Positions 47,090-55,620 are shown, counted from the stretch's first letter. The stretch: 64,000 nucleotides of DNA from Lachnospiraceae bacterium (GCA_024696005.1 JAILHF010000011.1:80608-144607); one strand, 5' to 3'. The notes: generated by a model from the letters alone, not told the origin. Made by a program: numbers and translations.

Positions 47090-49384
47090 ATGAAAAGGCC
47101 GTTATTCGCATTCTGCCTTTTCTTCCTCCTGACGGTGCGGCTGGGACTTGGTATCCTGGGGCCGCCGGAGGACCCGTATGAGAAGGATGTCGGCAAACAT
47201 GTCTTTCTCGGAACGGTGGAAAAGAAGGAATTCAAAAAGGAAAAGCAGGTATTCTTCCTGCGGCATGTCGTCATCGACGGCAATGAAGATTCAACGGAAA
47301 TTGAAAATTGCGGACTGATCTGTGTGACGGATGGGGACGCACCCGAGATTGGGGCGAGAGTCCTGGTGAGGGGCGATCTTTGGCTTTATCCCGTGGCAAC
47401 GAACCCGGGTGAGTTTGACATGCGGAAGTACTATCTCTGTCAGGGCTACGGCGCAAGGCTGAACGTATGGGACTGGAAGCACGCCGGCGGCTCTCATGAC
47501 AAGTGGAGGGAAGGGCTGTGGCGCATCCGCTGCGCCCTGGGCAGTCTCTATGACCGTCTGCTCCCCGAAGAGGACGCAGCCGTGATGAAAGCCATGGTCC
47601 TCGGGGACAAGGGGGATCTGAGCACCGAGCTGAAGGAGCTGTACCAAAGCAGCGGGATATCCCATATCCTGGCGATCAGCGGACTGCACATCTCGCTGCT
47701 GGGGATGGGGCTTTACCGGCTGCTGCGCAAAGCGAGCCTTCCGATCCTGCCATCGGTCATGGTTTCGCTCTTCTTCCTGGTCAATTACGCGATCCTTTGC
47801 GGGGCGGGGACCTCGACGCTGCGGGCCGTGACGATGTTTGGGCTGATGGCGGCAGCAGATGCGGAACGGAGAAGCTATGACCTGCCGACGGCGCTTGCGC
47901 TTTCGGCGGCAAGTACGACCGTGACGAATCCCTATCTTCTGCTGACCGGAGCTTTCTGGCTTTCCTATGCGGCAGTCTGCGGCGTGGCGATGTACGCACC
48001 GGCGGTGGCAGGGGAGCTCCGCGCAGAAGACAAGAGGCTCAGGAAGTTTTTGCAGGCGCTGGGCTCGAGCCTGGGTGCCACGGTCTTCACGCTCCCGCTG
48101 ATCCTGAAGGAATATTATGCGTTCCCCCTTTACGGCGTGCTGCTCAACCTGCTGGTGATCCCGCTGATGAGTGTGCTGATGATCAGCGGCCTGATCATGC
48201 TGCCTCTTGGCGCTTTGAGCATCCCACTGGGCGTGGCCTGCGGTCTCATCTGTCACCTGATCCTGAGCCTGTACCGCATTTTCTGCCTCTTTTTTTCGGA
48301 ACTGCCGGGGAGCGTGCTGATCACGGGCTGCCCGTCGGATCTGCAGTTTATTGCGGCCTATGCCATCTTCGGGCTTGTGATCCTTGCGGATGCAAAAACG
48401 CTGGGGCGTTTGCTTCGGCGCTTCCCGGTGCGCGGAAAGGCAGGGCCTGTTTTTTGGATGATACTCAAGGCGGGTGTCAGCGCGCTGGCAATCGTTCTTT
48501 TGATGGTTCGGCTGAGGCCGGTCTTTGCGCTTACGATGCTGGATGTGGGGCAGGGAGACGGACTTTGCGTGGAAACGGAGGAAGGCTGTCTGATGATCGA
48601 CGGCGGCAGCACCAGCAAGGAGGAGCTTTACAAATACCAGCTGGGACCGTTTTTGAAGTACCGTGGGATCAGCCGTGTGGATTACTGGTTTTTGAGCCAT
48701 CCAGACAGGGACCATGTCTCGGGTTTGAAGGAGCTGCTTGCGGATGAGGACTGCGGCATCCGCGTGGGAGCGCTGGTCCTGCCGCAGGCTTTCGGTGCGG
48801 AGGAGGATTTTGCCGAACTGTGCGCGCTGGCGGCGGCGCGCGGGACGGCGGTGGTTTACTTTGCGGCCGGGGACCGGCTGCATTTCGGAGAATTGACGGT
48901 CGAGAGCCTGCATCCCGTTCCGGGCTATGTCTGCGAGGATGTGAATGAGTATTCGCAGATCCTGCGGTTCGAGGTCGCAGGCTTTACGGCCGTGCTCGGC
49001 GGGGACGCCACGGCAAAGAGCGAGGCGGAAGCGATTGAGAACATGGAGAGGGGGAGGGGATCAGGCGGCATGGTTGGGAGTGAAGCGGATGGGATCGGGA
49101 AGATGGATAGCGGGAGAGAGGCTGAGGGCTGTGCAGTTGATGTCATGAAGCTTAATCATCATGGCTCGCGGACTTCCACTTCGCAGGAATGGCTGAATTA
49201 TCTGGCACCGCGGGTTGTTCTGATCTCCTGCGGGGCGGATAATCCCTACGGCCATCCGCACGAGGAGGTGCTTGCGCGGGTGGAAGAAGCCGGCTGCGGG
49301 ATCTTTCGCACGGATCAGGACGGGGCGGTGACAGTTACGCTCGATCCGTCGAAGGGCTACAGCATAAAGACATATCTGCCGTAG
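47090..49384 (+). CDS. comEC: ComEC/Rec2-type DNA uptake channel and nuclease
   Basis: A 764-residue polytopic protein. An N-terminal OB-like region (about 35-130) is followed by the Competence domain with SGISHILAISGLHISLLGMG and about eight helices. The C-terminal part is a metallo-beta-lactamase fold: MLDVGQGDGLCVETEEGCLM, FLSHPDRDHVSGLKEL, MKLNHHGSRTSTS and GADNPYGHPHEEVL, whose His/Asp residues are intact. Just before the last motifs lies an insert of about 28 Gly/Arg/Met/Ser residues (about 49030-49138) that is purine-rich DNA and absent from typical ComEC. It ends where the 75-bp repeat region begins. holA, its usual neighbour, is 5.2 kb away. Confidence 0.92.
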   Translation: MKRPLFAFCLFFLLTVRLGLGILGPPEDPYEKDVGKHVFLGTVEKKEFKKEKQVFFLRHVVIDGNEDSTEIENCGLICVTDGDAPEIGARVLVRGDLWLYPVATNPGEFDMRKYYLCQGYGARLNVWDWKHAGGSHDKWREGLWRIRCALGSLYDRLLPEEDAAVMKAMVLGDKGDLSTELKELYQSSGISHILAISGLHISLLGMGLYRLLRKASLPILPSVMVSLFFLVNYAILCGAGTSTLRAVTMFGLMAAADAERRSYDLPTALALSAASTTVTNPYLLLTGAFWLSYAAVCGVAMYAPAVAGELRAEDKRLRKFLQALGSSLGATVFTLPLILKEYYAFPLYGVLLNLLVIPLMSVLMISGLIMLPLGALSIPLGVACGLICHLILSLYRIFCLFFSELPGSVLITGCPSDLQFIAAYAIFGLVILADAKTLGRLLRRFPVRGKAGPVFWMILKAGVSALAIVLLMVRLRPVFALTMLDVGQGDGLCVETEEGCLMIDGGSTSKEELYKYQLGPFLKYRGISRVDYWFLSHPDRDHVSGLKELLADEDCGIRVGALVLPQAFGAEEDFAELCALAAARGTAVVYFAAGDRLHFGELTVESLHPVPGYVCEDVNEYSQILRFEVAGFTAVLGGDATAKSEAEAIENMERGRGSGGMVGSEADGIGKMDSGREAEGCAVDVMKLNHHGSRTSTSQEWLNYLAPRVVLISCGADNPYGHPHEEVLARVEEAGCGIFRTDQDGAVTVTLDPSKGYSIKTYLP

Positions 49385-49807
49385 CCTTGTGTAACCAGCT
49401 GCCGGCTGCGATTCGAGGTAAAACAGGTGAATGTGTTAGCCGGAGGAGAGAGGGAAGCCGCTTGAAGCAGGGGTAGCGGCTACCACAAGCGTCGAAAAGA
49501 GGGGCAGGTGTTAGCAGGAGGAGAGAGGGAAGCATCTTGAAGTAGTGGGAGCAGCTACCACAGGCAGGTAAAACAAGGGAGTGTGTTAGCCGGAGGAGAG
49601 AGGGAAGCCGCTTGAAGCAGGGGGAGCGGCTACCACAGGCAGGTAAAACAGGAGGGGGTGTTAGCCAGAGGAGAGAGGGAAGCTGCTTGAAGCAGGGTTA
49701 GCGGCTACCACGGGCAGGTAAAACAAGGGAGTGTGTTAGCCGGAGGAGAGAGGGAAGCCGCTTGAAGCAGGGGGAGCGGCTACCACAAGTCGGTAAAAGG
49801 AGGGATT
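49385..49807 (+). repeat. Repeat array A: five tandem 75-bp units upstream of the nuclease gene
   Basis: Five units start at 49433, 49508, 49583, 49658 and 49733, exactly 75 bp apart; a degenerate half-unit precedes (about 49400-49432). Each opens with GTGTTAGC, continues GGAGGAGAGAGGGAAGC and reads AGCGGCTACCAC about 43 bases in, followed by a GGTAAAACA tail. The opening GTGTTAGCCG and the CGGCTACCAC are near-perfect reverse complements, and an inner GCCGCT/AGCGGC can compete for pairing. Unit five ends exactly at the ATG of the next gene, its tail forming AAAAGGAGGG. The + strand is strongly purine-rich. Confidence 0.9.
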
Positions 49808-50623
49808 ATGATAAAAGAAAAAGATATCTTAAATGAAATTATCTTCCTGGAAAAGAGTATGGAAAGAATAACTGCTGAAATGGAGATGCTGAAAAAGGAA
49901 TTTCCGGAGGGCGGAAGATTACGCGCGGTCAAACATGGCAAGGGGTATCAGTTTTTTCTTCGGAGATCGGGCGAAAGAGCTAACGGTGAATACATAAAGA
50001 AAAAGGATATCAGAAAAGCTGAGATGCTGGCTCAGATTGAATATGATGAGAAATTGGTCGCAGTATTGCAGCAAGCTATAGAAGCTTTTTCAAAATGTAA
50101 AGATTCGGGAATTGATGATTTTTCTGAGGAAGTATTACAGCGGGTGGCTCCGGGGAAAAGACGACTTGTTGATACTATTTTTGTTTCAGATCAGTGCTAT
50201 TTGAAAAACTGGATGGCGCAGGAATATACCGGAATGGGATTCCGTGAGGGATCTTCTGAGTTTTATACGCGCAGAGGACTGAGGGTCCGGTCAAAGTCTG
50301 AGGTGATAATAGCGGATATGCTGGATGAACTGGACGTTCCGTTTCTTTTTGAGAAACCTCTTTGTCTGAAGAATGGAACGGTATACCCGGATTTTACATT
50401 GCTGAATTTACGGGAACGTAAAGAATTATACTGGGAGCATTTCGGAATGATGGATGACAGGGAATACCGGGACGATGCATTGATGAAGATGAGGGAGTAT
50501 GAAGCGGATGGACTGTTTCAATATGATTCGGTGATATGGACTTTTGAAACCGGGAAGAAACCATTGAATACCAGAGAGTTGCGCAAAATGATTAAAATGC
50601 TGAGGGTGAGATTGATGCCATGA
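49808..50623 (+). CDS. PD-(D/E)XK nuclease-like protein of unknown function
   Basis: A 271-residue protein in AT-rich codons, unlike its surroundings. The N-terminal third is a coiled coil (residues 5-35) followed by YQFFLRRSGERANGEYIKKK, a motif I recall from many small Clostridia proteins. The C-terminal part has the restriction-endonuclease-fold pattern: RSKSEVIIADMLDEL (Glu165), then FEKPLCLKNGTVYPDFTLL (Asp195) and ELYWEHFGMMDD (Glu210, His where Lys is usual). The WEHFG form is also seen in nuclease-like domains of UvrD-type helicases. No helicase, methylase or transposase is adjacent. The ribosome binding site is supplied by the last repeat unit; a terminator follows. Role unknown. Confidence 0.7.
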   Translation: MIKEKDILNEIIFLEKSMERITAEMEMLKKEFPEGGRLRAVKHGKGYQFFLRRSGERANGEYIKKKDIRKAEMLAQIEYDEKLVAVLQQAIEAFSKCKDSGIDDFSEEVLQRVAPGKRRLVDTIFVSDQCYLKNWMAQEYTGMGFREGSSEFYTRRGLRVRSKSEVIIADMLDELDVPFLFEKPLCLKNGTVYPDFTLLNLRERKELYWEHFGMMDDREYRDDALMKMREYEADGLFQYDSVIWTFETGKKPLNTRELRKMIKMLRVRLMP

Positions 50624-50628
50624 TGGGT

Positions 50629-50674
50629 CAGGTGCGGTTGAAAGCCTATTGCCTTGTGATGCCGCACCTGTTTT
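50629..50674 (+). terminator. Intrinsic terminator of the nuclease-like gene
   Basis: CAGGTGCGG (50629-50637) pairs with CCGCACCTG (50662-50670), a perfect 9-bp stem with a 24-nt loop, followed by TTTT. It lies 6 bp after the stop, closing the gene as a self-contained cassette. Confidence 0.7.
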
Positions 50675-50703
50675 CGCAAAAAATCTGCAGCGCTTCTTAC
50701 AAA

Positions 50704-51100
50704 TGGTTAGCCGCTTTCGAATAGTTTATGTGGGAGGAGGAGAGTCTACGGCTACTACAGAATCCCCCAAGGAGGGGATGTGTTAGCCGGAAGAGTGGGG
50801 GAAGCAGCTTGAATCATGGGGATCGGCTACCACAGAATCCCGCGAGGAGGGGATGTGTTAGCCGGAAGAGAAGGGAGAGCCGTCGGAAGCAGGGTTAGCG
50901 GCTAACACAGGAAGGTGAAACAGGGGGGCGTGTTAGCCGGAAGAGAAGGGAGAGCCGCCGGAAGCAGGGTTAGTGGCTAACACAGGAAGGTGAAACAGGA
51001 GGGAGTGTTAGCCGGAAGTCATGGAGAAAAGGAGGAAAGAGGCACCCGTGGCTACCACAGAAGCCCCCGAGGAGGAGATGTGTTAGCCGAAAGAAGATGA
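50704..51100 (+). repeat. Repeat array B: six 75-bp-period units downstream of the nuclease gene
   Basis: Units start at 50704 (degenerate, 76 bp), 50780, 50855, 50930, 51005 and 51080 (5' end only). They share the GTGTTAGCCGGA opening and the CGGCTACCACAG or GGCTAACACAG segment with array A, but interiors differ. In units three and four the arms GTGTTAGCC and GGCTAACAC pair perfectly. Tails alternate between GGAAGGTGAAACAGG and a CCCGAGGAGGAGAT type. Length stays at 75 despite sequence drift. No open frame spans the units. Confidence 0.88.
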
Positions 51101-51148
51101 TCTGCCGGGAAGCGAGTCCGTGAAGACCAGAAAACGTGAAGTGAGAAA

Positions 51149-51244
51149 ACTGCGAAGGGCTGAAACTGCGAAGGGCTGAAACTGCGAAGGGCTGAAACCG
51201 CGAAGGGCTGAAACTGCGAAGGTCTGAAACCGCGAAGCCGCCCC
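51149..51244 (+). repeat. Six tandem 16-bp repeats
   Basis: Copies of ACTGCGAAGGGCTGAA (with C or T variants) begin at 51149, 51165, 51181, 51197, 51213 and 51229. They lie between array B and the EAL gene and are not related in sequence to the 75-bp unit. The rest of 51245-51390 holds an AT-rich leader with no gene. Confidence 0.9.
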
Positions 51245-51390
51245 CAGAGGGCGGATCCGGATCGTTTGCTCCGGCGGGCGGGAAATGACAAATATTGATT
51301 CTATTCTTAGCAAAAACTGCGTGGTAAAGCAATAGCTGAAAGGTTAAAATAGAACGACTATGCCCGAGTGATAGATGAAAGGAGCACCTG

Positions 51391-53340
51391 ATGCTATACC
51401 GCCCGGAATACTGCATTGCTTCCGTGGGAGCCATGATCATATTGCTGATCATGTTTTTCATGAAACGAAACTACGCCCTGCGATCCAACAGGATCTTTTT
51501 CGTGATGCTGCTCGACAACCTTCTGGCATCGGGGCTCAACATTGTCACATTCTACACGATATCTTTTCCGGAGCGTTTTCCGCTGTGGTTCTGCTATCTG
51601 AGCAACCAGCTCTACCTTTTTGTCTACAACTTCATGGCGGTGCTCTTCCTTCTGTACGTGGACAGCAAGACCAAGATCGGTTCGGTGAAGAAGGTGATCA
51701 CGGTGATCGCCACCCTGATCGTGGCCTTTGACGCGATCATCATCTTCGGCACCCATCAGACGCATCTGGTCGTATATTATGATGAGAATCTTGTCTACCG
51801 GCACGGACCCATGATGCTCGCGCTTTATGTATCGGCGTTCCTGTCCGTGGCCATTGCGGACGTTGTCTTCATCGCGAAGTACAAGATGTTCAATTTCTAT
51901 CAGGTGCTCTCGGTCAATCTTTTTGCCGGCGGCGTTTTTGCGGCCGTGATCTTCCAGATGTTCTTCCCGAGATACGCGATCACGAATTATGCCTGTGCCA
52001 TGATACTCTTCTTTGTTTATGTGGCCTTTGAGAACCAGGCCTATTATCTGCACGGCGATACGCTCTGCTATAACCGCAGGGCTTTCATCAAGACCATCAA
52101 TCAGAAACGCTTCCGGAAGGAAGAGTATCTGATGGCGGTCATCCGGCTCAATTCCTTCGAGAACATCCGCAATTCCCTCGGCAAGATGGGAGTGGAGGAT
52201 CTGGTGGAGAAGATCGCGGAACGCATCAGCCGGGCTTACGGCAAGGGAGCCTATTATGTGGATCTGAACTGTTTTACGGTGATACGGCAGCCTTCGGTTG
52301 ACAAGGAACAGCTGAAGAAGGGAATACGTGAATGCTTTTTGCAGACCTTCCAGATGGAAGTGGGCGATGACACCATCTCCGTGGAGGTGGAGCCCATCGT
52401 CACGCTGGTCCGCGTCTGCGGCGAGCATTTTGACGGCGCGGAGATGACGGATCTTTTGCAGAAGGCGACGACCAGCTTTGATGATCCGACCATTGAGCTG
52501 GAGGATGCGGACGACCTGGTAAAGCCGATCCGCAGGGAGAAAGAGGTGCTGGGACTGATCGACCGTGCGATCAAGCACGACGGCTTCATGGTCTGGTATC
52601 AGCCCATCTACGATGTGAAGGCAGATGCGTTTACCTGTTCGGAGGCCCTGATCCGTCTGAAGGATGATTCGCAGGGCTATGTGGGGCCGGAGGAGTTCAT
52701 TCCCGTGGCGGAGCGCAACGGCAGGATCCGGGACATCGGCGACTACGTGTTCCGGGATGTGTGCCGTTTCATCAAGACCAACAAGATCCTTTCCCGGGGC
52801 GTACACTACATCGAGATCAATCTTTCGCCGGAGCAGTGCAACCGCGTGGAACTGGCGAACCAGCTGATCGACATCGCCACCGAATACGGGGTGGATTTCC
52901 GGCAGATCAATCTGGAGATCACCGAGACCGCGGAAATGCAGAGCTGCGGCATGCACAATGTGAACCAGCTGATCACGGATCTGCACGACAAGGGCGTTAC
53001 CTTTGCCCTGGACGATTTCGGCTCGGGCTTTGCCGCGATCGATTACCTGATCAAGCTGCCTGTGGACATCGTGAAGATCGACAAGGGCATTCTCTGGCAG
53101 GCCATGGAGGATGCGTCTTCCATGAAGATCCTCAAGAATACGATACACATGATCCGGGAAGTCGGGAAAAAGATCGTGGTGGAAGGGATCGAAACGCCCG
53201 AGATGGCGGAGCTTCTGATCGAGAATGGCTGCGATTATCTGCAGGGTTATCTGTATTCGAGGCCCCTGCCGGAAGAGCGTTACCTGCTCTTCCTTGAGGA
53301 GCGCAACAAGCGTCGGGCGGCCGGAAAAGTGGCGAAGTAA
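51391..53340 (+). CDS. Membrane protein with degenerate GGDEF and EAL domains
   Basis: A 649-residue protein starting at ATG 51391 behind AAAGGAG. Residues 1-230 hold about seven hydrophobic helices, a possible membrane sensor. Residues 235-370 occupy a GGDEF position but lack the signature (YYVDLNCFTVI in its place). Residues 385-640 are an EAL domain: VWYQPIYDVKADAFTCSEAL, INLEITET, ALDDFGSGFAAIDYL (about 540), VKIDKGIL and VVEGIET. The metal-binding residues appear present, so it should hydrolyse c-di-GMP. It is the second EAL protein of the window. A shared terminator separates it from the convergent transpeptidase gene. Confidence 0.86.
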   Translation: MLYRPEYCIASVGAMIILLIMFFMKRNYALRSNRIFFVMLLDNLLASGLNIVTFYTISFPERFPLWFCYLSNQLYLFVYNFMAVLFLLYVDSKTKIGSVKKVITVIATLIVAFDAIIIFGTHQTHLVVYYDENLVYRHGPMMLALYVSAFLSVAIADVVFIAKYKMFNFYQVLSVNLFAGGVFAAVIFQMFFPRYAITNYACAMILFFVYVAFENQAYYLHGDTLCYNRRAFIKTINQKRFRKEEYLMAVIRLNSFENIRNSLGKMGVEDLVEKIAERISRAYGKGAYYVDLNCFTVIRQPSVDKEQLKKGIRECFLQTFQMEVGDDTISVEVEPIVTLVRVCGEHFDGAEMTDLLQKATTSFDDPTIELEDADDLVKPIRREKEVLGLIDRAIKHDGFMVWYQPIYDVKADAFTCSEALIRLKDDSQGYVGPEEFIPVAERNGRIRDIGDYVFRDVCRFIKTNKILSRGVHYIEINLSPEQCNRVELANQLIDIATEYGVDFRQINLEITETAEMQSCGMHNVNQLITDLHDKGVTFALDDFGSGFAAIDYLIKLPVDIVKIDKGILWQAMEDASSMKILKNTIHMIREVGKKIVVEGIETPEMAELLIENGCDYLQGYLYSRPLPEERYLLFLEERNKRRAAGKVAK

Positions 53341-53362
53341 AATGACGAATTGCTTTATCAAA

Positions 53363-53397
53363 AAAGAGCTTCGTCCCGATACGGGCTGAAGCTCTTT
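53363..53397. terminator. Bidirectional terminator between convergent genes
   Basis: AAAGAGCTTC (53363-53372) pairs with GAAGCTCTTT (53388-53397), with an inner CCCG/CGGG stem. A-runs on one side and T-runs on the other suit both directions. Confidence 0.75.
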
Positions 53398-53454
53398 ATA
53401 TTTTTGATCCTTCGTCAGCCGGCCGGAAGGGCGGCGTGGGAAAGAACGATCCCG

Positions 53455-54420
53455 TCACTTTACGGCCGGAAGGGTTTCCCGGCGTCCGGTGCATGCCTGA
53501 TAAAGTTCCGGGGCCGGCACGACGGGGTGGAGCACGCGGACGGTTCTCCGAAGAGGGGCACTGCCGGCTGCGGGAGCGGATTTCCGCATGGACTTTCCGC
53601 TCTGGTTATAGTATTCGACCCAGGCATAATTGTCATTCGAGAAGCGCGCCTGCAGTTCGGGGTGCGCATTTTTATAGCTTTCCAGATCGAAGGCGGCGCT
53701 TCCACGGCGGCCTTCGGCGATGCCGCTGGTGAGCCAGTGGAGCTTCAGGCTCTCGCTGGTCCAGGGCGCAAGGTCGGCCAGGTCTGGATTGGCGGCGAGG
53801 TATTCCTCCGCATTGAAAGCCGCGCCGAGATAGTGGTTCCAGGGATTGCTCTCGGCAGGATCGGTGGGATCCCAGCCCGCCAGGGAGGGACCGAAACGGT
53901 CGATCGCTGCGGAATACGGAAGACCCAGGGCGCCCGGCGTGTCCTGATCGTTGTAGAAGGTGACCGGCGTTCCCACCGGGATGTTTTCATAGATCCACTT
54001 GGCATCGCCGACACAGAGACGCATGCAGCCCATGGAAGCCCTGGTCCCCAGCAGGTCGAACTGGCCGTGCTTTAAGGAGCCGCAGTTTCCGTAATCGGTA
54101 TAGGGAACCGAATGGAAGAGGATCCCCTTCACAATGCGGGTGCAGTACTGGCCGTAGACATTACCCTTCAGCCAGCCCCAGCGGAATTTCTCGGGAATGC
54201 AGTAGGTCCCCGATTCGGGCGTGGCATCCCCGGTGGAGGTGATCATGGCCCGGACGGGGGATGCGTTGAAATATACGGTGATCACGTTTGCCGTGACATT
54301 GATATAGATATGGTAGCCTTCGTCTTCTGCGTGTGACCGGAGGGCCGAAGCTGGCTGCAGAAACAAAAAGAGCGCAAAAAGAATGGCGGACAGGGTCCGA
54401 AATGCAGGATTTTTTTTCAT
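53455..54420 (-). CDS. Secreted L,D-transpeptidase (YkuD type)
   Basis: A 321-residue exported protein with a signal peptide (residues 1-31, TLSAILFALFLFLQPASA). The YkuD domain (about 35-165) has YHIYINVTANVITVYFN, HGQFDLLGTRASMGCMRLC with the catalytic Cys of SxGCxRL, and IYENIPVGTPVTFYN. Such enzymes make 3-3 peptidoglycan cross-links or attach proteins. The C-terminal half has two short modules (FNAEEYLAANPDLADLAP...GIAEGRR; FDLESYKNAHPELQ...) of a kind found in Clostridia cell-surface proteins, followed by a basic tail. It has its own promoter, divergent from holA. Confidence 0.88.
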   Translation of the reverse strand: MKKNPAFRTLSAILFALFLFLQPASALRSHAEDEGYHIYINVTANVITVYFNASPVRAMITSTGDATPESGTYCIPEKFRWGWLKGNVYGQYCTRIVKGILFHSVPYTDYGNCGSLKHGQFDLLGTRASMGCMRLCVGDAKWIYENIPVGTPVTFYNDQDTPGALGLPYSAAIDRFGPSLAGWDPTDPAESNPWNHYLGAAFNAEEYLAANPDLADLAPWTSESLKLHWLTSGIAEGRRGSAAFDLESYKNAHPELQARFSNDNYAWVEYYNQSGKSMRKSAPAAGSAPLRRTVRVLHPVVPAPELYQACTGRRETLPAVK

Positions 54421-54456
54421 GAACTTTTCCTTCTTTGTCTGTTATGGGTAAGACTC

Positions 54457-54484
54457 AGTATACCATATTTTGAGTTTTTGTGAA
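54457..54484 (-). promoter_or_regulatory. Promoter of the L,D-transpeptidase gene
   Basis: On the minus strand TTCACA (54484-54479), 16-bp spacer and TATACT (54462-54457), followed by a leader with AAGAAGGAAAAG. Confidence 0.7.
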
Positions 54485-54555
54485 GAGATTTCAACAAAAT
54501 ATTGTGTGAATTCTTTCTCGATTTTTTTGGCGATTTATGATAAGATAGAGCGCGT

Positions 54556-55599
54556 ATGGCTGAGAAAAAAGCAAAAAAAGCGGATAGCAAAGAAGAGAAG
54601 TCCAAAGACTGGGTCGCGGAGGATCTGAAGGCAGCGGAAGAGAGCGGGACGGAAGCGTTCCGCAATGTTTACCTGCTCTTCGGGAGCGAGCGTTTCCAGT
54701 GCAGAAGGCGAAGGGACCAGCTGCTGTTTGCGCTCGCGTCGGATCTGGACGACATGAACCTGACGACGCTGGAAGAGGAAAACGCCGTTGCGGAGCAGAT
54801 CATCTCCGTGGCCGACACGATGCCGTTCTTTGCGGACAGGCGCGTTCTGAGCATCAAGAACAGCGGGCTTTTCAAGAAGGGCAGCGAGGAGCTGGAGGAT
54901 TATCTTCCTAAAATACCGAAGACCACATATCTGATCTTTTACGAAGAGGATGTGGACAAGCGCAAGACGCTTTATAAAAGCGTGGCGGAGACCGGACGCG
55001 CCGTGGAGTATTCGACGCTCACCCCGGCGGAGCTGCAGGTCGAGATCGTGCGCATCCTGAAGCGGGAAGGCCACTCCATGACCAGACCGACCTTTGAATA
55101 TCTCATCGAACGGGTCGGGGCCGGGATGGACGATCTGAGCGTGGAGATCGAAAAGCTGATCTGTTACACGGCCGGCCGGGAGATGATCACGATCGATGAC
55201 ATCAATGCCATCGTCACGCCCAGGCTGGAGGAGCGGGTTTTCGTCCTCACGGATGCCATCGCGAAGAAGCAGCGGAAAAGGGCGCTTGACTGCTATTACG
55301 AACTGCTGAACCTCAAGGTGGAACCCATGCGGCTTCTGGCACTGCTCTCGGGGCAGTTCAATCGTCTGCTCATGGTCAAGAGCATGCGCGCGAAAGGCAT
55401 CGACGCCGCGCGGATCGCACGGAGCTTAAAGATCAGCGAAAAGGCCGTCCCGATCAACGAAAGGCTTGCCGCGCAGTTTCCCATTGCCGTGCTCCGCGGA
55501 GCGCTGTCGGACTGCCTTGCAGCGGAGGAAGCCGTAAAGACCGGCCTCATGAGCGATAAACTGAGTCTGGAGACTCTCATGATAAAATATGCGTCATAG
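54556..55599 (+). CDS. holA: DNA polymerase III delta subunit (clamp loader)
   Basis: A 347-residue clamp-loader subunit that opens the sliding clamp. The start MAEKKAKKADSKEEKSKDW is a charged extension of about 35 residues before the usual beginning (VYLLFGSERFQCRRRRDQL). Domain III has EVEPMRLLALLSGQFNRLLM-type sequence (NLKVEPMRLLALLSGQF) typical of HolA. There is no Shine-Dalgarno sequence. TATGAT (54536-54541) or TAAGAT (54541-54546) would put the transcript start within a few bases of the ATG, so the mRNA may be nearly leaderless. holA usually follows comEC in Firmicutes. Confidence 0.92.
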   Translation: MAEKKAKKADSKEEKSKDWVAEDLKAAEESGTEAFRNVYLLFGSERFQCRRRRDQLLFALASDLDDMNLTTLEEENAVAEQIISVADTMPFFADRRVLSIKNSGLFKKGSEELEDYLPKIPKTTYLIFYEEDVDKRKTLYKSVAETGRAVEYSTLTPAELQVEIVRILKREGHSMTRPTFEYLIERVGAGMDDLSVEIEKLICYTAGREMITIDDINAIVTPRLEERVFVLTDAIAKKQRKRALDCYYELLNLKVEPMRLLALLSGQFNRLLMVKSMRAKGIDAARIARSLKISEKAVPINERLAAQFPIAVLRGALSDCLAAEEAVKTGLMSDKLSLETLMIKYAS

Positions 55600-55620
55600 A
55601 CGCGTTTAAGGAGGGAAAAC

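Noticed and set aside
49433..49807. Each 75-bp unit as a small peptide gene (GTG start near a GGAGGG tail)
   Set aside because: The frame from GTG stops after ten codons in array A and at different places in array B, spacing to the purine tail is too short, and the peptide is not conserved.
49433..51079. Repeat arrays as a CRISPR locus
   Set aside because: The units are tandem with no unique spacers between short identical repeats; the whole 75-bp unit is repeated, and no cas gene is near.
51052..51461. Minus-strand frames with a repeated 16-residue pattern (FAVSALRSFSPSQFQP)
   Set aside because: The pattern is a by-product of the 16-bp DNA repeat read in all three frames; there is no start signal and the frames overlap one another.
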